Positions 35,502-47,490 of a stretch of 64,000 nucleotides of DNA are shown here, piece after piece (within the stretch, counting starts at the first letter, position 1; each line of letters begins with the position of its first letter). The DNA lies in NCBI RefSeq assembly GCF_021018895.1, contig NC_079372.1:14908318-14972317 (forward strand). Reading direction: 5' to 3'. Source of the stretch: Seriola aureovittata. Taxonomy: Eukaryota; Chordata; Actinopteri; Carangiformes; Carangidae. The position numbers and the translations under genes were made by a program. The notes below the pieces were generated by a model, which ran no database searches, was not told the origin of the DNA, and saw only the letters and a list, made by a program, of their open reading frames with translations.

Positions 35502-36528
35502 CAAGATACAACATGTTCATTGGTGAACTTTAGGAGGTGCTGGTAGGTGGGTTTCGTTACGCTTTGATGCAGCAACGCTAGCCTTTTCCCATGTTAAGCT
35601 AACCGGCTGCTGGTTGTAGCTTCATATTTACTGTACAGACATGAGAGTTGAACTTTCATCTGACTCCCAGGAAGAAAGTGAATAAACATATTTTCCAACA
35701 CGTTGGAACTGTTTCTTGTAAGTTCAAGTGTATCTGAAGGCTGCTGCTCATGCCTACTCCTCCGTCAGGTATGTGAGGCATGTTGCTCTTGGTGTAGCTT
35801 TAAAAGTAAAAACGAATCCCTTGCTGTGCGCAAGAGGACAAAGTTTATTGTAATACACAAACTACAGCCGTACAGTGTTTGCAATAGTTAAAATTTTCCC
35901 TAAAAACTATAGTGTAATCATGAAACATACTTGCATATTAAGATTTTACTATGTTGTAGTGTCAGAAAAAAAAAAAAAGAATAGTTTTGATCGTGCCTGC
36001 CTTTCTGTCTGGATGCAGTATATCACGCCATCTACCTAGAGGAGCTCACAGCTGCTGAGCTCACAGAGAAGATCGCTCAGCTCTTCAACATCTCACCCAG
36101 ACAGATAAACCAGATCTTTAAACAGGGTCCCACTGGCATTCATGTGCTTGTCAGTGATGAGGTAAGCTCATGTTTTTTTTTTTTTATTAAAGCTACACTT
36201 TCAAATCACAGATGAGACCAATGCGAAACCAGTTGTCATTACACGTGTTAATAAACAGCTTTAGCTTGTGTCCCTCCCACATTAACATGAACTCTCTTTT
36301 TAACAGATGATTCAGAACTTCCAGGATGAAGTATGTTTTGTTTTGGACACAATGAAAGGTATACGAGCCACATTAATAAATAATGATGATTTATTTCTTT
36401 CTATATTTGGCACAGAGCCTTGATGAGCTTTATCATTGCAAGTTTATTTTTAAAACCTTCTACAATGTTTTCTTTTCCATTTCTTTCCAGATGACACGAA
36501 TGATGGCTACCACATCATCTTGAAGTGA
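28994..36528 (+). CDS. tfcp2: tfcp2, transcription factor CP2 (LSF/LBP-1c)
   Basis: CP2-family transcription factor that binds DNA as dimers and tetramers. Coding exons: 28994-29115, 30682-30833, 31195-31271, 31420-31525, 31751-31857, 32160-32312, 32403-32513, 32871-32959, 33136-33184, 34081-34174, 34592-34682, 34818-34924, 36019-36161, 36307-36358, 36491-36528. All join in phase to 496 residues (human 502). The start [20 protein letters not shown] has an ideal Kozak context (CCACCACCATGG). The CP2 DNA-binding domain (about 60-265) includes the block [24 protein letters not shown]-like oligomerisation region (about 323-385) contains [11 protein letters not shown] and [20 protein letters not shown]. 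The C-terminal dimerisation region begins [15 protein letters not shown]. The end is GYHIILK-stop. The human poly-Gln run is shortened to a few Gln. It is distinguished from UBP1 by near identity to human TFCP2 throughout. Confidence 0.97.
29435..29775. repeat. AT-rich fold-back interspersed repeat, family A (copy 4)
   Basis: It starts GGAGTAATCGAGTTGTTGATC then AGAAAATTAATTTGCAACTA and ends GATTAATCAACAGTAAAAAT. The middle GTCTTTGGAAAACTGGGATG matches the family layout. It is in the first coding intron of tfcp2. Confidence 0.6.
33454..33486 (+). other. candidate 33-nt in-frame microexon of tfcp2
   Basis: Acceptor TCTGTGCATTACAG, then 33 open nucleotides ([11 protein letters not shown]), then the strong donor GAT|GTAAGA. 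The flanking coding exons (ending 33184 and starting 34081) meet at phase 0, so it would add 11 residues after residue 322, in the linker before the SAM-like region. I do not recall this insertion in human TFCP2. No transcript evidence. Confidence 0.4.
35221..35715. repeat. fold-back MITE-like repeat, family B, with internal (TAA)n microsatellite
   Basis: The left end is TTTAAAGGAATAGTTTTGACA; the right arm has GTTAAGCTAACCGGCTGCTGG, GTAGCTTCATATTTACTGTA and ACATGAGAGTTGAACTTTC. A (TAA)n run of about 13 units lies at 35462-35501. It sits in the tfcp2 intron between exons 34818-34924 and 36019-36161. Confidence 0.65.
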
Positions 36529-37830
36529 ATACTGGGCAGGAGAATAGTGTAGCCCTTCTTTAGACCCGATCCAGTCAGCCCCTCTAAAGTTTCACGCTCC
36601 TTGACGTTCTTGGAATATGTGGCGATGCCCCAAAGCACCTTGAGGCTGCAAGGAGGAACATGCGACTGAAGCACCTGGCCCTCTCCTCACTATACCTTAT
36701 TGTCTTACTTTTGAGGGAGTGACTCTGTTACCACAGTGAAGTAACATTCTCCTTCTCGCCCTGCCGTTGCCTCCCTTAAATGGTTGCATTTTCCTCTGTC
36801 GCTTGTGTCTCATGAAAGGGGTTAGTGGCACTACAGCTGCTATCACTGTTTATTTGTTTGCTGAACATCTGGTGTGCCAAAGCCCTGTGCTTCAGAATCA
36901 ACAGTTTGTTGTCTCTTTAAAAAAAAAAAACCCAAAAAAACAAAAATAGAAAAAAAAAAGTTACCATAAAGAGAGACAGTTATATTGACAGTACTTGACT
37001 TTCAGACTGCAATGCAGCATGATTCCTCATATTCATGCTAGTTTGCCTCACAGGATCCACTTTATGCCAGTCTGCAGGAAACATGGTATAGCTAACACAA
37101 TTGCACAGTCACATGAAATAACCACAGGAGACATCGAAATCAGCAATCAGGACATGAAGGGAAAATGTTGGAGTCCAGCTGTGCTTCTGTAATTCCTTTG
37201 AAAGCTAAGAATCTCAGTCTTTCACTGGTTTGTAATGTTACGTTTGAGAGAGAAAAAAAAAGTTTTTCCAGGCTCCCAAACACTGTTAGGTCCTCGTAGT
37301 TAGTGTAGAGAGCATACTGACACTCGTGGTTGGTACTTATGAATCTTGAAAGATGATGAAACACTGTCTTTATTAGTGATCACACCAGCAAACTGTCTCT
37401 GGTCCATGTGCTTCCTATCCCTATCAGCTTGTTTAGCAACATATCTGTGGCCATTTCCCAATGTTATTTTTTTAAGTAGATTATTCTTTTAAGATGCTTT
37501 CATGAAGAATCATGCTTTATGTTGGAAGTTTTTTTAAATACTTTGTTTTTTCTTTTTTTAAACTTGCATCTCTTCATCATTGTTTTTTGAATGTTACCAC
37601 CTCCAAATACTAATACATGTAATGGGTTGTTGGACACACCAGAGCTGCATGTGAAAAGATATGGTTAGTTTATGTTCAGTCCATTGTACTGCTTACATGA
37701 AATTGATAGCTTGTCATTTTAGATATCCATCTTTGCCCGCATCTCATCAGCATTATTAAAGTACTTACCCATGTACCGGTCGCCATCTGTTCTCATAATT
37801 TTTGTAAAAATAAAAATGTGTTTTTTGGGT
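36529..37830 (+). other. tfcp2 3' UTR
   Basis: This continues to an AATAAA at 37809-37814. It includes an interrupted A-rich stretch at 36919-36958. No second gene on either strand is supported. Confidence 0.6.
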
Positions 37831-38159
37831 TTTTTTGTAACTTTATCCTGTATGTTTTGTAAGTCCCTCAGAAAGTGTTCACAGGTGACAAATAATTTTA
37901 TTAATATTTGACACACAGCTTTCTCTTTGTTTGACAGATGTGGAGTCTTTCTACGAACATAGACAGTCATTTTGTTGCTATGGAAACTAGGTTTTGACAA
38001 GCCAATAATAATCATGAACATGTTAAGATGCAGGTTCATGTTAAATACCATCAGTGTCATGATACATGTCAAATTTGGCACATCTGTTTCTGCTCAATAT
38101 GAACAAAGAAGCGAAAAAAGAAGGGAAAAAAAAATTCACTCCATTTCCCATCATGCTCC

Positions 38160-38898
38160 GGCGCAGGCATTCTTGTGATGTCACAATAAGTATATATACG
38201 GCTACAGGGAAGAATTTCTTTCTCCATTGTTACATTGTAACAAACGGGGCCGGGGCGAAACGGGGGAGAAAGGCGTCTTCTCTTTAAGAGAATTTGCAAC
38301 GTTTTGACGAACCGGCCCAATATTCGCGTTAAATACGAGAAGACAGCGAAGTAAGCCCGACCGACTGAACCCGCCCCGGTGAGAAAAAGGATAAACGAAC
38401 ACAGATGTCAGCGGATTTCTCCATTGCAAGCATTTCAAGCCTCACATCAGGAAGATAAGACATTCGGCTGTCTACATTATTCATGTTGCTCCGAAAATGT
38501 TGGGAAATAAATCGCAGCTAATCATATGACGTCCCTCTTCCTGCCGTCTGTCCTTTAAATAGATAGGCATGCAACATTTAAATAAAACCAGCAGGTCTGA
38601 TAGGCAGCTCCTGTTTTCTGCGTGATCTTTCACTGTGCAGAACAATGAGCATGGAGCCTAAGTAGCCTAATATAGTCAGATATAAGTGTCTCAAATTGAC
38701 AATCACGCAGGCTCTTAGCCAGATCACTTTGGGTTAGCATTGCTCCACGGTTGCAGTCTGGATACTCGGTTCAGGGAAATCGGTTTTTGGCACAAAAAAA
38801 GCATCTCGCAGGGCGTTGAAAGATTGATGTGCAGCTCGTACTGGAAAGAGAAACGACCTACGAGTTGGTTGGAATAAGGGTCCCTGTTTCTGCCCCAG
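38160..38898 (+). promoter_or_regulatory. putative csrnp2 promoter and 5' non-coding exon(s)
   Basis: A TGATGTCA CRE/ATF-like site (38176-38183) is followed by TATATATA (38191-38198). About 30 bases further is the palindrome TTGTTAC-ATT-GTAACAA (38227-38243), then a CpG-rich stretch (GGGGCCGGGGCGAAACGGG). Donors follow at 38351 (CGAA|GTAAGC) and after 38898 (CCCCAG|GTAAGA). The first acceptor of the coding part is at 40676-40677. A TATA box with a nearby ATF site fits an inducible promoter, as expected for this immediate-early-like family, but the assignment is inference. Confidence 0.5.
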
Positions 38899-38942
38899 GT
38901 AAGAGGGTTTAGTATTTCATTAACCGGGCGGTTTGCCATTGT

Positions 38943-38948
<6 letters not shown>

Positions 38949-38988
<40 letters not shown>
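38949..38988 (+). repeat. (GT)n microsatellite
   Basis: About 20 GT units in csrnp2 intron 1, likely length-variable. Confidence 0.9.
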
Positions 38989-38989
<1 letters not shown>

Positions 38990-38990
<1 letters not shown>

Positions 38991-40677
38991 CAAAAATGAA
39001 GAGAGCTAGTATACTAGAGAGAGAGAGAGGGCCTTTGCCTGTCAGACTGATAACATCCAACCTTCCCCAACACAGTCTGGTCAGTTGCTGCATGCACACA
39101 GTTAAATAAATACCTCATCCACACCTCATATGTCCCTGAAGGGAAATACACTACCAAGTCACAGTTGTCTTTAAACACACTGAGGCCTTCCACAATCCAA
39201 CTAAGTCCTTAAAGGAACAGGAGGGTGACTCTGGTTTTCTTAAGAGAAATGAGTTTACTATCAAAATTCAGCCTCAGCTCTATTTGCTCTATTTATATTT
39301 GAGTCCCAGTTGGAAAAATGGTTCACATCAGTATCTGCACTGAACCTTTAAGAAACTGCACTTGTTTGTCACAGCCTTTTAAGGGGTTAAATATAGTTGA
39401 GAACCTCATTCCCAAATAGCAACATAAAGGAAAAATCCACATTAAAGCTGTATCTCTGAGAGTTTTCAGTGATTTTGCTCTGTAACATCACAATCACAGT
39501 CAACTACAGCATCTCCCCGACCACCGAGACATGAAATGATTAATGACACAACTTGGCTTCTAATTTTTCTTTGACATATTCCATCAAATTTGAATAGTTT
39601 TTGAACAGAAAGTGTCTTCATCTCCCAGTAAAATCACTATGGCTGCAGCAGTTGTTTCATTATTCACTGTCCACAGAGCAGGATTTGTCTCGATGTGACA
39701 TCATCTCTCAGTTTAGCCAAAGGACAAACTGCATTGTTCAGTATTACAGAAATGTTAAACATTGGTCCTATCTGTTTGAGAATTTAAAAACCTAAATGGA
39801 TAATGGTTCATTTGGACTTGTCCCATTTGGGAATGATGATTTGATATGTTGCTGTCTGCATCATGTGACATGTTAACCCCCGGCCCAGGTAAAATGAGCC
39901 TTATACAGATGTGGAGTTGCATAATAAACTAGTAATTACCTTGGGACGTCTCCTATTCATACTGCAGTGGATGCTAATATGAGAAGCTTAAGGCACAGTT
40001 TTGGACATGGACACACTGTCATAATGAAATATCATCATGCATATTCATTTATTTGGATTGACTCTTGAAAATACTAAACTTTGTGAGATGCAGTTTGAAC
40101 ACAGACTTATAGGACAGAACATGATATAACATAAGACATACATTCATCTGTTTCCATTCACCTTGTTTGACCTCTCCTGCTGATGTGATTGATGAGCTAC
40201 AGCTTTCATATTCACTTACATTGACCCCCCCCCCACCTGCACTGTTTATAGCAGACTTAAGAGGAAAAACAAAAAGGATGTGAAGCCGTAGAGATCATTT
40301 GCTTCAAGGCTGTGCACATAAATCGTGCTTGCCTAGTTGCCATGGTGACGTTTCTAGACTTGATGATTTCAAAGTAGGATTTCATGTGAGATGGGGGGAG
40401 CGGGGGGGGGGGGGGGGCAGAGAGAGGAAATGATGGAGCTGGAATACAGATGAAAGGAGACAGGACCAAACAGCTGATGTCACCTCTTGGTTTCGGTGTT
40501 AGTGTTGCTAATGGAACAGTTTGACACAAATTATCCAGCTCTCTGATTGACAAGAACATTTTGTCTCTAAGGTAGTAAATAAACGTTACACAGCGCTACA
40601 GACGTTATCCTCTCTGCCTGTTTCCTGGTGCGGAGTTTGTTCTGTGTGGCTCGATCTGTGCTGCTCTCTGCCCTCAG
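38990..40677 (+). other. csrnp2 first intron, no gene inside
   Basis: AT-rich with homopolymer runs (C run near 40226, 16-bp G run at 40402-40417). The block 39420-39800 (TAAAGGAAAAATCCACATTA...) reads like another teleost interspersed repeat, unnamed. No supportable coding exon was found before 40678. Confidence 0.4.
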
Positions 40678-40690
40678 ACACCGAGTTTCC

Positions 40691-43600
40691 ATGGAGGCAG
40701 GTTCGTCCCTCAGCCTCAAACGAAGATATGAAGAGGTGGACAACAGCTCTCCATTCTCTACACCTAAGGACTCTGACGATGACATCTCCAGCAGTGACAG
40801 CGCGGACAGCTGTGACAGCCTCAACCCCCCCTCCAGCACTGCATTTACCCGTAAGGAACAACAGAAGACACACATTAAAGGCAATACACTTTAAAACCCA
40901 ACTCAAAACAGTTCATTAGAAAAAGCACTTTCAGTCATTACTCATGTATAACGTTGCACTCCGAATCTCTCCTCTTCTTTCCCACCTCAGCCACCTCCAT
41001 CCTCAGACAGCACAAGCCGTCGCCGGGGGGGAAGCGGGTACGTTTTGATGTGGTGACGGTGTATTACTTCCCCCGGCGGCAGGGCTTCACCAGCGTGCCC
41101 AGCCAAGGGGGCAGCTCCCTGGGCATGGCCCGCCACCACTCCTCCATCAGACACTACACGCTGGGCGAGTTTGCACGCGAACAGGAAACCAGCCACCGGC
41201 ACACTTTACGCCAGCACCTGCGCCAAGAGAAGCTCAACGCCCGCAAGATGAAGGTAAATCCTTACTTTTCATCAAAGACTGTGGGATTCATCAGTGGATT
41301 AAAGGGGGTGGGAGGTAAATAGGTAATAATTCTAAAATGTTAAATACCTTTGATTGAGTAGAAAACATTTCTTTGACTGAGCCCTTTGTCCTGTAAATTT
41401 ATACTTTAGGGTAGATTTATTTTTTATTCTCACATGAAAACAGATCATGTCTCCATTTGCAGTGGTGGAAAGTAAGTCAAGTATTTAACTTGAATAAAAC
41501 TGTATGTTATGTTCTGTCCTGCATTTATCCTTTCCTCAGTTTAAGATTGGACATAATCCTAATCTTTTTTTGTGACACCTGACAAAAAAAAGCAGTGTCT
41601 AGTTGGGTCCCCATGTCATGTTTCAGATGTGTATGAGTTGTTCACAGTTCCACCAGAGACTGAGTTCCCCTCTAAACAAGTCAGATGGTTTCGTTTTGTT
41701 AACTGTTTGAGGCCCAAAGAGGTGAAACTCTCCCATATTCATCCGAAAAATCCCAAAACATCATTGTACAAATGTGTGTAGCGCATTTGTTTATTCTCCA
41801 TTCCATTTATTATGATGATGACCTCTCCGATTCATCTTATGATGCTTTAAAACTTAATCTAGTGAAATGTATATGAAGCGGTTAAAACTAGCTCCATCTT
41901 GATGAGCTACAGCCATAAAATGCAACAGTATTAACAATCTAAAAATATACACGCAGAAGTATATGTAAATCACATATTCTTTTTACCATAATCCTTTGAA
42001 AAGTTTCTGTATGAATTAAGCCAAAGATAAATCTGTTTTTGAAGTATCAGTCTTTAGGATAATTACCAACCACTTGAACTTGAAATAGAGAATCAGTCTC
42101 TTATTGTCCACAGCTCACAGTTTCTGCACTATCTGTCCTCCACAGCTGACAAGGAACGGCACAGTGGAGTGCGCTCAGGCCGACCTGCTGACTCTGGAGG
42201 ACGTCTCAGATGAGGACCTCGATGTGGACGGGGTGGAGGTGGACGACTGTTTCTTCCTTCAGCCGCTGCCTACAAAGCGGCGCCGAGCCCTCCTGCGAGC
42301 CTCTGGCATCGCCCGCATAGATGCGCGGGAGAAAGCTGAGCTCAGGGCTATCCGCCTCTCGCGGGAGGAGTGTGGCTGTGACTGCCGTTTGTACTGTGAC
42401 CCCCGACACTGCGGATGCAGCCAGGCTGGCATTAAGTGCCAGGTAATGATTGTTGGCCCGTCTGTGTGGATGTGCAGAAAGATGAGAGCCAGTGTGCAGT
42501 TTGATGAGACTGAGAATGAGTCAGTCTGCTCTGCTCAATAAAATGTGCGCCTGGCTTTTCATACTTAAATCATTTTTAATTTGAAGTCGAATGTGTAAGC
42601 ATTTACTTTCCCATAGGTCTTTTTCACCGAAGACAGTGGATCTGTCTTAGTAGGAAAAGCAGAGGTGCACATAATCATAATATAAAGCAAAAATAAAATG
42701 AATGATCGCTGAATTGATTTTAGCTGCTTCAGTCTCATGCTGCATGCTCATTGCTTACTGGGATAATGGAGCTGTCATAAATTAGGTTAGTAACTCCTGT
42801 CAAAATGTCTTTAAAAAAGGCCTAGTCATTAAATTGTGAGCAAATATTTTTGTTGAATTATGGCGTGACGTGATTTAACTCTAAATCACAGTTTGATTCA
42901 GTGCCTGGGCCAGCATTGTTTATCCATGAAGAAAACATTCAGTTATTCCAGTGAGACTGTCCTTACTGTTTGAAAAGATGTAAACAGATCACTGCGTCAC
43001 CTTAAACTGTGGTTGCATAGTGAAATGCTCATGCAGAACTTCGCTGCAGTTTTGCCAGGTTTACAGATTGCATGTGTTTTGAAAAGTTGGATGTTTTAGT
43101 CTAGTTGCCCGGACTTGAACATAATCACTCTCTCTGTCTTCCATTTGCTGAAACCCAGTGTCTGCACTGTAGTTTCCAGTGTGGACACTCAGAAAGTCTC
43201 CACTTGAAGAGAAATACCTAAAGAACCACAGTGCAGAGAAGTCATCATGACAGATTTTAGTATTTCAATAAGTTGTAATATGTAAGACATCATTAATTCT
43301 TTTTTGTTTTACAAATGTTGAATATTATAATCAGGCATTTCCACATGATACTTCAGTTTTTTACTGGTCAGTGCTGTGAAATTATTGGAATTTAACATCA
43401 ATGCACTGATACAGTTGATACAATAAATTAGTTATTACAACATCATTTTTTTTTTATACATAATTTCTCTTATTTCAGTTCATTGAAATAAGGTAAATAA
43501 ATAAAACTGCTAAAGCTTCAAGACAAGACATAGATTTTTTTTTCAGATCAACATTAAAATGATTTTACCTCTTTGTGCATGTGTTTATGTGCATCTGTGT

Positions 43601-45071
43601 TGACAGTGAACGATCCTTATATTGATAAGAATTAGTAGTGTGTGTGAATGTGTATATATGTGGTCTGTGAATTTCCAATAGAATTTAAATTATAACGAAA
43701 CAAATGTATTAAAACACTATTTAACATTTATTAACCAACATTAAAGGCTCAATGTGTTGTTGATGCTGGTCCATCTGTTATGTTATTTTCTGTTTTTTAT
43801 TATAAACAGTATATGTGTTACATTTTCACCTGCGAGTTGAAAGTACACATCCGTCTCAACCTGACTTATATCACAGTAACCAGGTGTTGTCTTGGTCGCT
43901 CTGCTTTTTCTTTACTCTATCTCCTTGTCTCATCATATGCTGTGTCATCTGTCTAAGCTGAACAACACTTATATAACTTACATAAGACTTATGCAAATGA
44001 GTGAGTTCTTCCTGTTGAAATAAAATAGAAAGTGAAATTGATTGTTACCTCTGCTTTCCTTCCCAGGTGGATCGAATGTCTTTCCCTTGTGGCTGCTCCA
44101 GAGACGGCTGCGGCAACGTAGCGGGTCGTATCGAGTTCAACCCTCTACGTGTGAGAACTCACTACCTGCACACCATCATGAAGCTGGACCTGGAGAAGAG
44201 GAGGATGCTCATCCAGGGGGCCGGGGACCAATATGCTGAATCTGACCCGGTGTCCTCCCCCACTTCTACTTGCCCTACTTCTCCAGACCTGTCCTCTGTC
44301 ACTGGCCTGGACTCTGAGCTAGAGGAGAGCGAGGTGCAGGCAGTCGTGGAGGTTCAGGATCTCCTGGCAGAGCAGGACATACTGGAGCGAGAGAACGAGA
44401 CAGCTGTGTTGCATCTGCAGAGCGCAGAGGAGCAGGAGAGGAGGGAGAGGGAAGAAGCTGAAGGGGAGGCGGTGCAGCAGGAGCTGGGCACTGGAGATCT
44501 CACAGAGCAGCCTCTCTGTCTTCTCCCGGGCGCTTTGGGAGGGGAGCTGCCCGAGCAGGCAGAGGTGCCGGGTGTGGAGCAGGTCCTGCTGCAGGGGCCA
44601 TTCCCCACCGGGGCCACGGTGTTGTGCATCACTGACAACCAGGAGGAGAGCCCCTCTGACCTCCTTAGAGACTCCACTTCTCTGCTCTACTATCAGCTTA
44701 GTCCCATAGAGCCTGAAGCCTTTGAGACCCTGCCCAGAGCGGAGGAGGCTGAGCAGGAGGAGCGCTCGGTGAGAGAACAAGATGCAGGAGGAGGTGAGTG
44801 TGTGGAAGGGAAACAAGGAGGAGGAGGAGGAGGGGGAAGAGGAGGAGGAAGAGGAGGAGGAGGAGAGGAGTCGAAGGATGAAAAGCCTGAAAAGATCACC
44901 TGCAGGCAGAGTTTGGGCAAGTCTTTGACCAATGTGATTCTGTGCTCAGAGGAATGTGTGGCAGTAGTGGAGGAGAAGCCCTCGAGCTGTCAGCAGAGCC
45001 TCCCTGAAGAGCGGTGCCAAGGGGAGTCCTGCTCGGAGGAAGAAGCGAATCCACTGCCTCCTGAAGTTTAA
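40691..45071 (+). CDS. csrnp2: csrnp2, cysteine/serine-rich nuclear protein 2
   Basis: Nuclear protein of the CSRNP (AXUD1/TAIP) family, with DNA-binding and transactivation activity. Exons: 40691-40850 (exon from 40678), 40991-41253, 42146-42442, 44067-45071. The total is 574 residues (human CSRNP2 is 543). Visible blocks: the acidic Ser run [36 protein letters not shown] then [31 protein letters not shown] then [16 protein letters not shown]. The Cys-rich core (about 215-262) contains [20 protein letters not shown] and [12 protein letters not shown]. The C-terminal half is Glu-rich, with [13 protein letters not shown] conserved. A Gly-rich insert from GGA-repeat DNA (44807-44870) is not in the mammalian protein as I remember it. 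CSRNP2 rather than CSRNP1 or 3 is chosen from wording and from its place beside tfcp2. Confidence 0.9.
44807..44870 (+). repeat. (GGA)n-type low-complexity tract inside the csrnp2 coding exon
   Basis: A purine-only stretch encodes a Gly/Arg/Glu run ([16 protein letters not shown]). The reading frame stays open through it. It is likely length-variable between individuals or species. Confidence 0.85.
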
Positions 45072-46387
45072 TTCTAGCTTCTCTGCAGATATTTTGCACA
45101 ATAGCTTCATCTAAGATGAATAAATTACACATTTCACATTTATTACTGCTATCATCAAGGATGATTACAGGTTGCAATCTCTTGTAGTGACTGTCATTGA
45201 ATTATGTGGAGAATGAGCTTGAGTATTACAGTACATGAGGGAGAGGGGAGATGCTGAAAGCACATACAGGTCACTCCCCAGGACTAATATGGGTGCAGTT
45301 ACAAGGCAACATTGTACGTAATTCTGTTGGGGGGTGATGGATGCGGCCTTAATGGAAAAACATAACAACACTTGTGTGTAGGAGTCATTTGTGGATGAGA
45401 AGTACAGCAAGTAGTGCTTTGTTAATTCACAACACAGCAAACAGAAAACACAAATGTGTGAATGCTGACATAAGCCTTTTGTTCGGTGGTATATAAAGCT
45501 ATCAACACTAACACAAATCGTTTTTGCAGTGCGCAAGGAGCCGGTGTGTTTAGCTACTCACTGGCTCAGTTTCCATTACAGTCTCCGTGCTGTAGTCAAG
45601 CCAAATGAAGGCCTCTGATAGTATCCTCCGCTGAAAAATAGACCTAATAATCCTGGAAATACTTGTTTTTGTGTACTGTATATGCATTTGCAATGTGCAA
45701 GACAGAGCCGACTCAAGGTTGCTGCTTTTTTTTTTTTTTTTTTTTTTTTTTTTTGATCTGTATGCACATTGTGAACTTATGGGCGGTGAGTGTGGCTCTG
45801 CTGCACTGAGACATGAAGGTAAGGCAGCAGACTAGCACTGGCCTTAGTTGTTTGCTCTTGCTCACCTTGGGCTGCTCGTGCAAATGCAGTCGATTCGTCA
45901 AAAAAAAAAAAAAAAAGAAAAGAAAAAAAAAAAAGAAAGAATAGTTTACCTGTAGTTGCAATGCCTATGACATTATTTCTTTGAGTAATGTGTCTTTTGT
46001 GGATTAGATACTGTTGGTTTTGAAGTTATCACAGTCTTTGTTTTTATTTTGTTTTTGTTTTTTATTTTGTTGGGTGAAAGGAAATGTTATTTCTTTTCAT
46101 ACTGCTACACTGTAATGCCTTGTAGCCAGTCTTGTCACGTCATGATGAAATGCCAGAAGATAGATTTTTCCTAATCCTCTTTTAATGGATGGTTCTGTAT
46201 GAGGAGGAGATGATCCTGAAATCAAGTGAAATTTCATATGAAGAAATCAGCATTTAAAGAGTCAAAGAAAACAACAACAGCCTGTGCTATTGAAAGTAGT
46301 TATATGAGATGATGTGATGTTACTAATTTATGGAACAGATTGACAACAACCTGAATTTGTATATTTTATGTTTAATCTGTATGTGTA

Positions 46388-46419
<32 letters not shown>

Positions 46420-47490
46420 TGTGTGTGTGTGCGTGTGTGTCCGTGTGTATGCCAACTTTACATTTGTATGTCTGCGTTAGAGAAAAAGGTGTGTTTGCAT
46501 CTGAGTGTGCATGTACATGTTTATGTACTGTATTATGAAAAAGGGTGTAGCGGGTGGGGAGGGTATATTAGTGAGGATACATATGTTATTCCTGAAAGGT
46601 GCTGATGTTACAGATTTACAATTCACTGCTTTTTCTCCCGAACCATCATGAGAAATGTGATTAGAAGGAGCTGTTTCTCGATGACTGACGTTAAAGAAGT
46701 CAAAGGTGTTGGAGAGTGTCTTGTTAGGAAACGCAATAGAGCAACTGCACTGCAAATCATCTATGTGGCCATCACGGAATGAGTCGTTCTGTCGTCGAGT
46801 CTGTAAATGCAATCGTATTATAACATTTTCTGGTCTTTAAATGTCTTTTTTAAGCTACGTCTGATTGATACTGATCTGCATAAGTGTGCCGACTCTTCTT
46901 ACACAAAATCAGTCCTTTGTTTTGTTGCCTAAAATTACAGCTGTTGCCTTTGGTAACGGCTCGCCTGACACAGGACGTGCTGCTGTGTATGAGATGTCTG
47001 ATGTATTTCTTTGCCTTTTTTTTAAATTTTTTTTATTGTCTTAATATAAACCTGCTTAAGAGTTGCACCAAAGCAGTGGTTTCAAGCCTAATTAAACGAT
47101 GCTTTCATCCATCAGATTTTAACAAAGCAGTCTCCTGTAGTTATTTTGCGAGGCTGTAGATTTATTGTGGCCCTTTGTGTTCGCGTGACTTTGCCTTGCA
47201 ATAGTACCATCTTTGAAGTGATGATGATTACAAGCTGCCTATTGTTGAGCCTTTGTCCTTGGCTTTCTATTAATAGACTAAGGTTTGGGACCACTGCATC
47301 AAATTAACTCCAGTACACTATGTGATTGTGTGTTTCTCTGTGTGAATGGGGTGTGTGATTGTTGAAAAGACTGACAAGTTTTGACTTCATCTAAAAAGCT
47401 GTGAGAACTACTCTCATGCTAACTGTTGCCTAAAGTGGACAAAAAGTTTTTTATACAAAAATAAAAACAATAAAATACTCATTTCAAAAA
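45072..47490 (+). other. csrnp2 3' UTR
   Basis: It runs to a doubled poly(A) signal, AATAAA at 47460-47465 and 47469-47474. It carries a 29-bp T run (45726-45754), an A-rich run (45900-45940) and a long GT-rich microsatellite (46381-46450). No other gene is supported. An earlier 3' end cannot be excluded. Confidence 0.5.
46381..46450 (+). repeat. (GT)n microsatellite, imperfect
   Basis: GT repeat of about 70 bp with TATGT and CGTGT interruptions, in the presumed csrnp2 3' UTR. Confidence 0.9.

Noticed and set aside
38724..38993. Minus-strand 89-residue frame with a Thr-His run
   Set aside because: The run is only the translated (GT)n microsatellite.
41456..41505. Apparent 9-nt exon (TTTGCAG, TGGTGGAAA, GTAAGT) in csrnp2 intron 2
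   Set aside because: The wording CAGTGGTGGAAAGTAAGTCAAGTA is the start of a common teleost repeat, so the splice-like signals are most likely coincidental.
44319..44932. Long minus-strand open frames across the last csrnp2 exon
   Set aside because: They are shadows of the Glu/Gly-rich coding sequence and GGA tract, giving Leu/Pro/Ser-rich nonsense.
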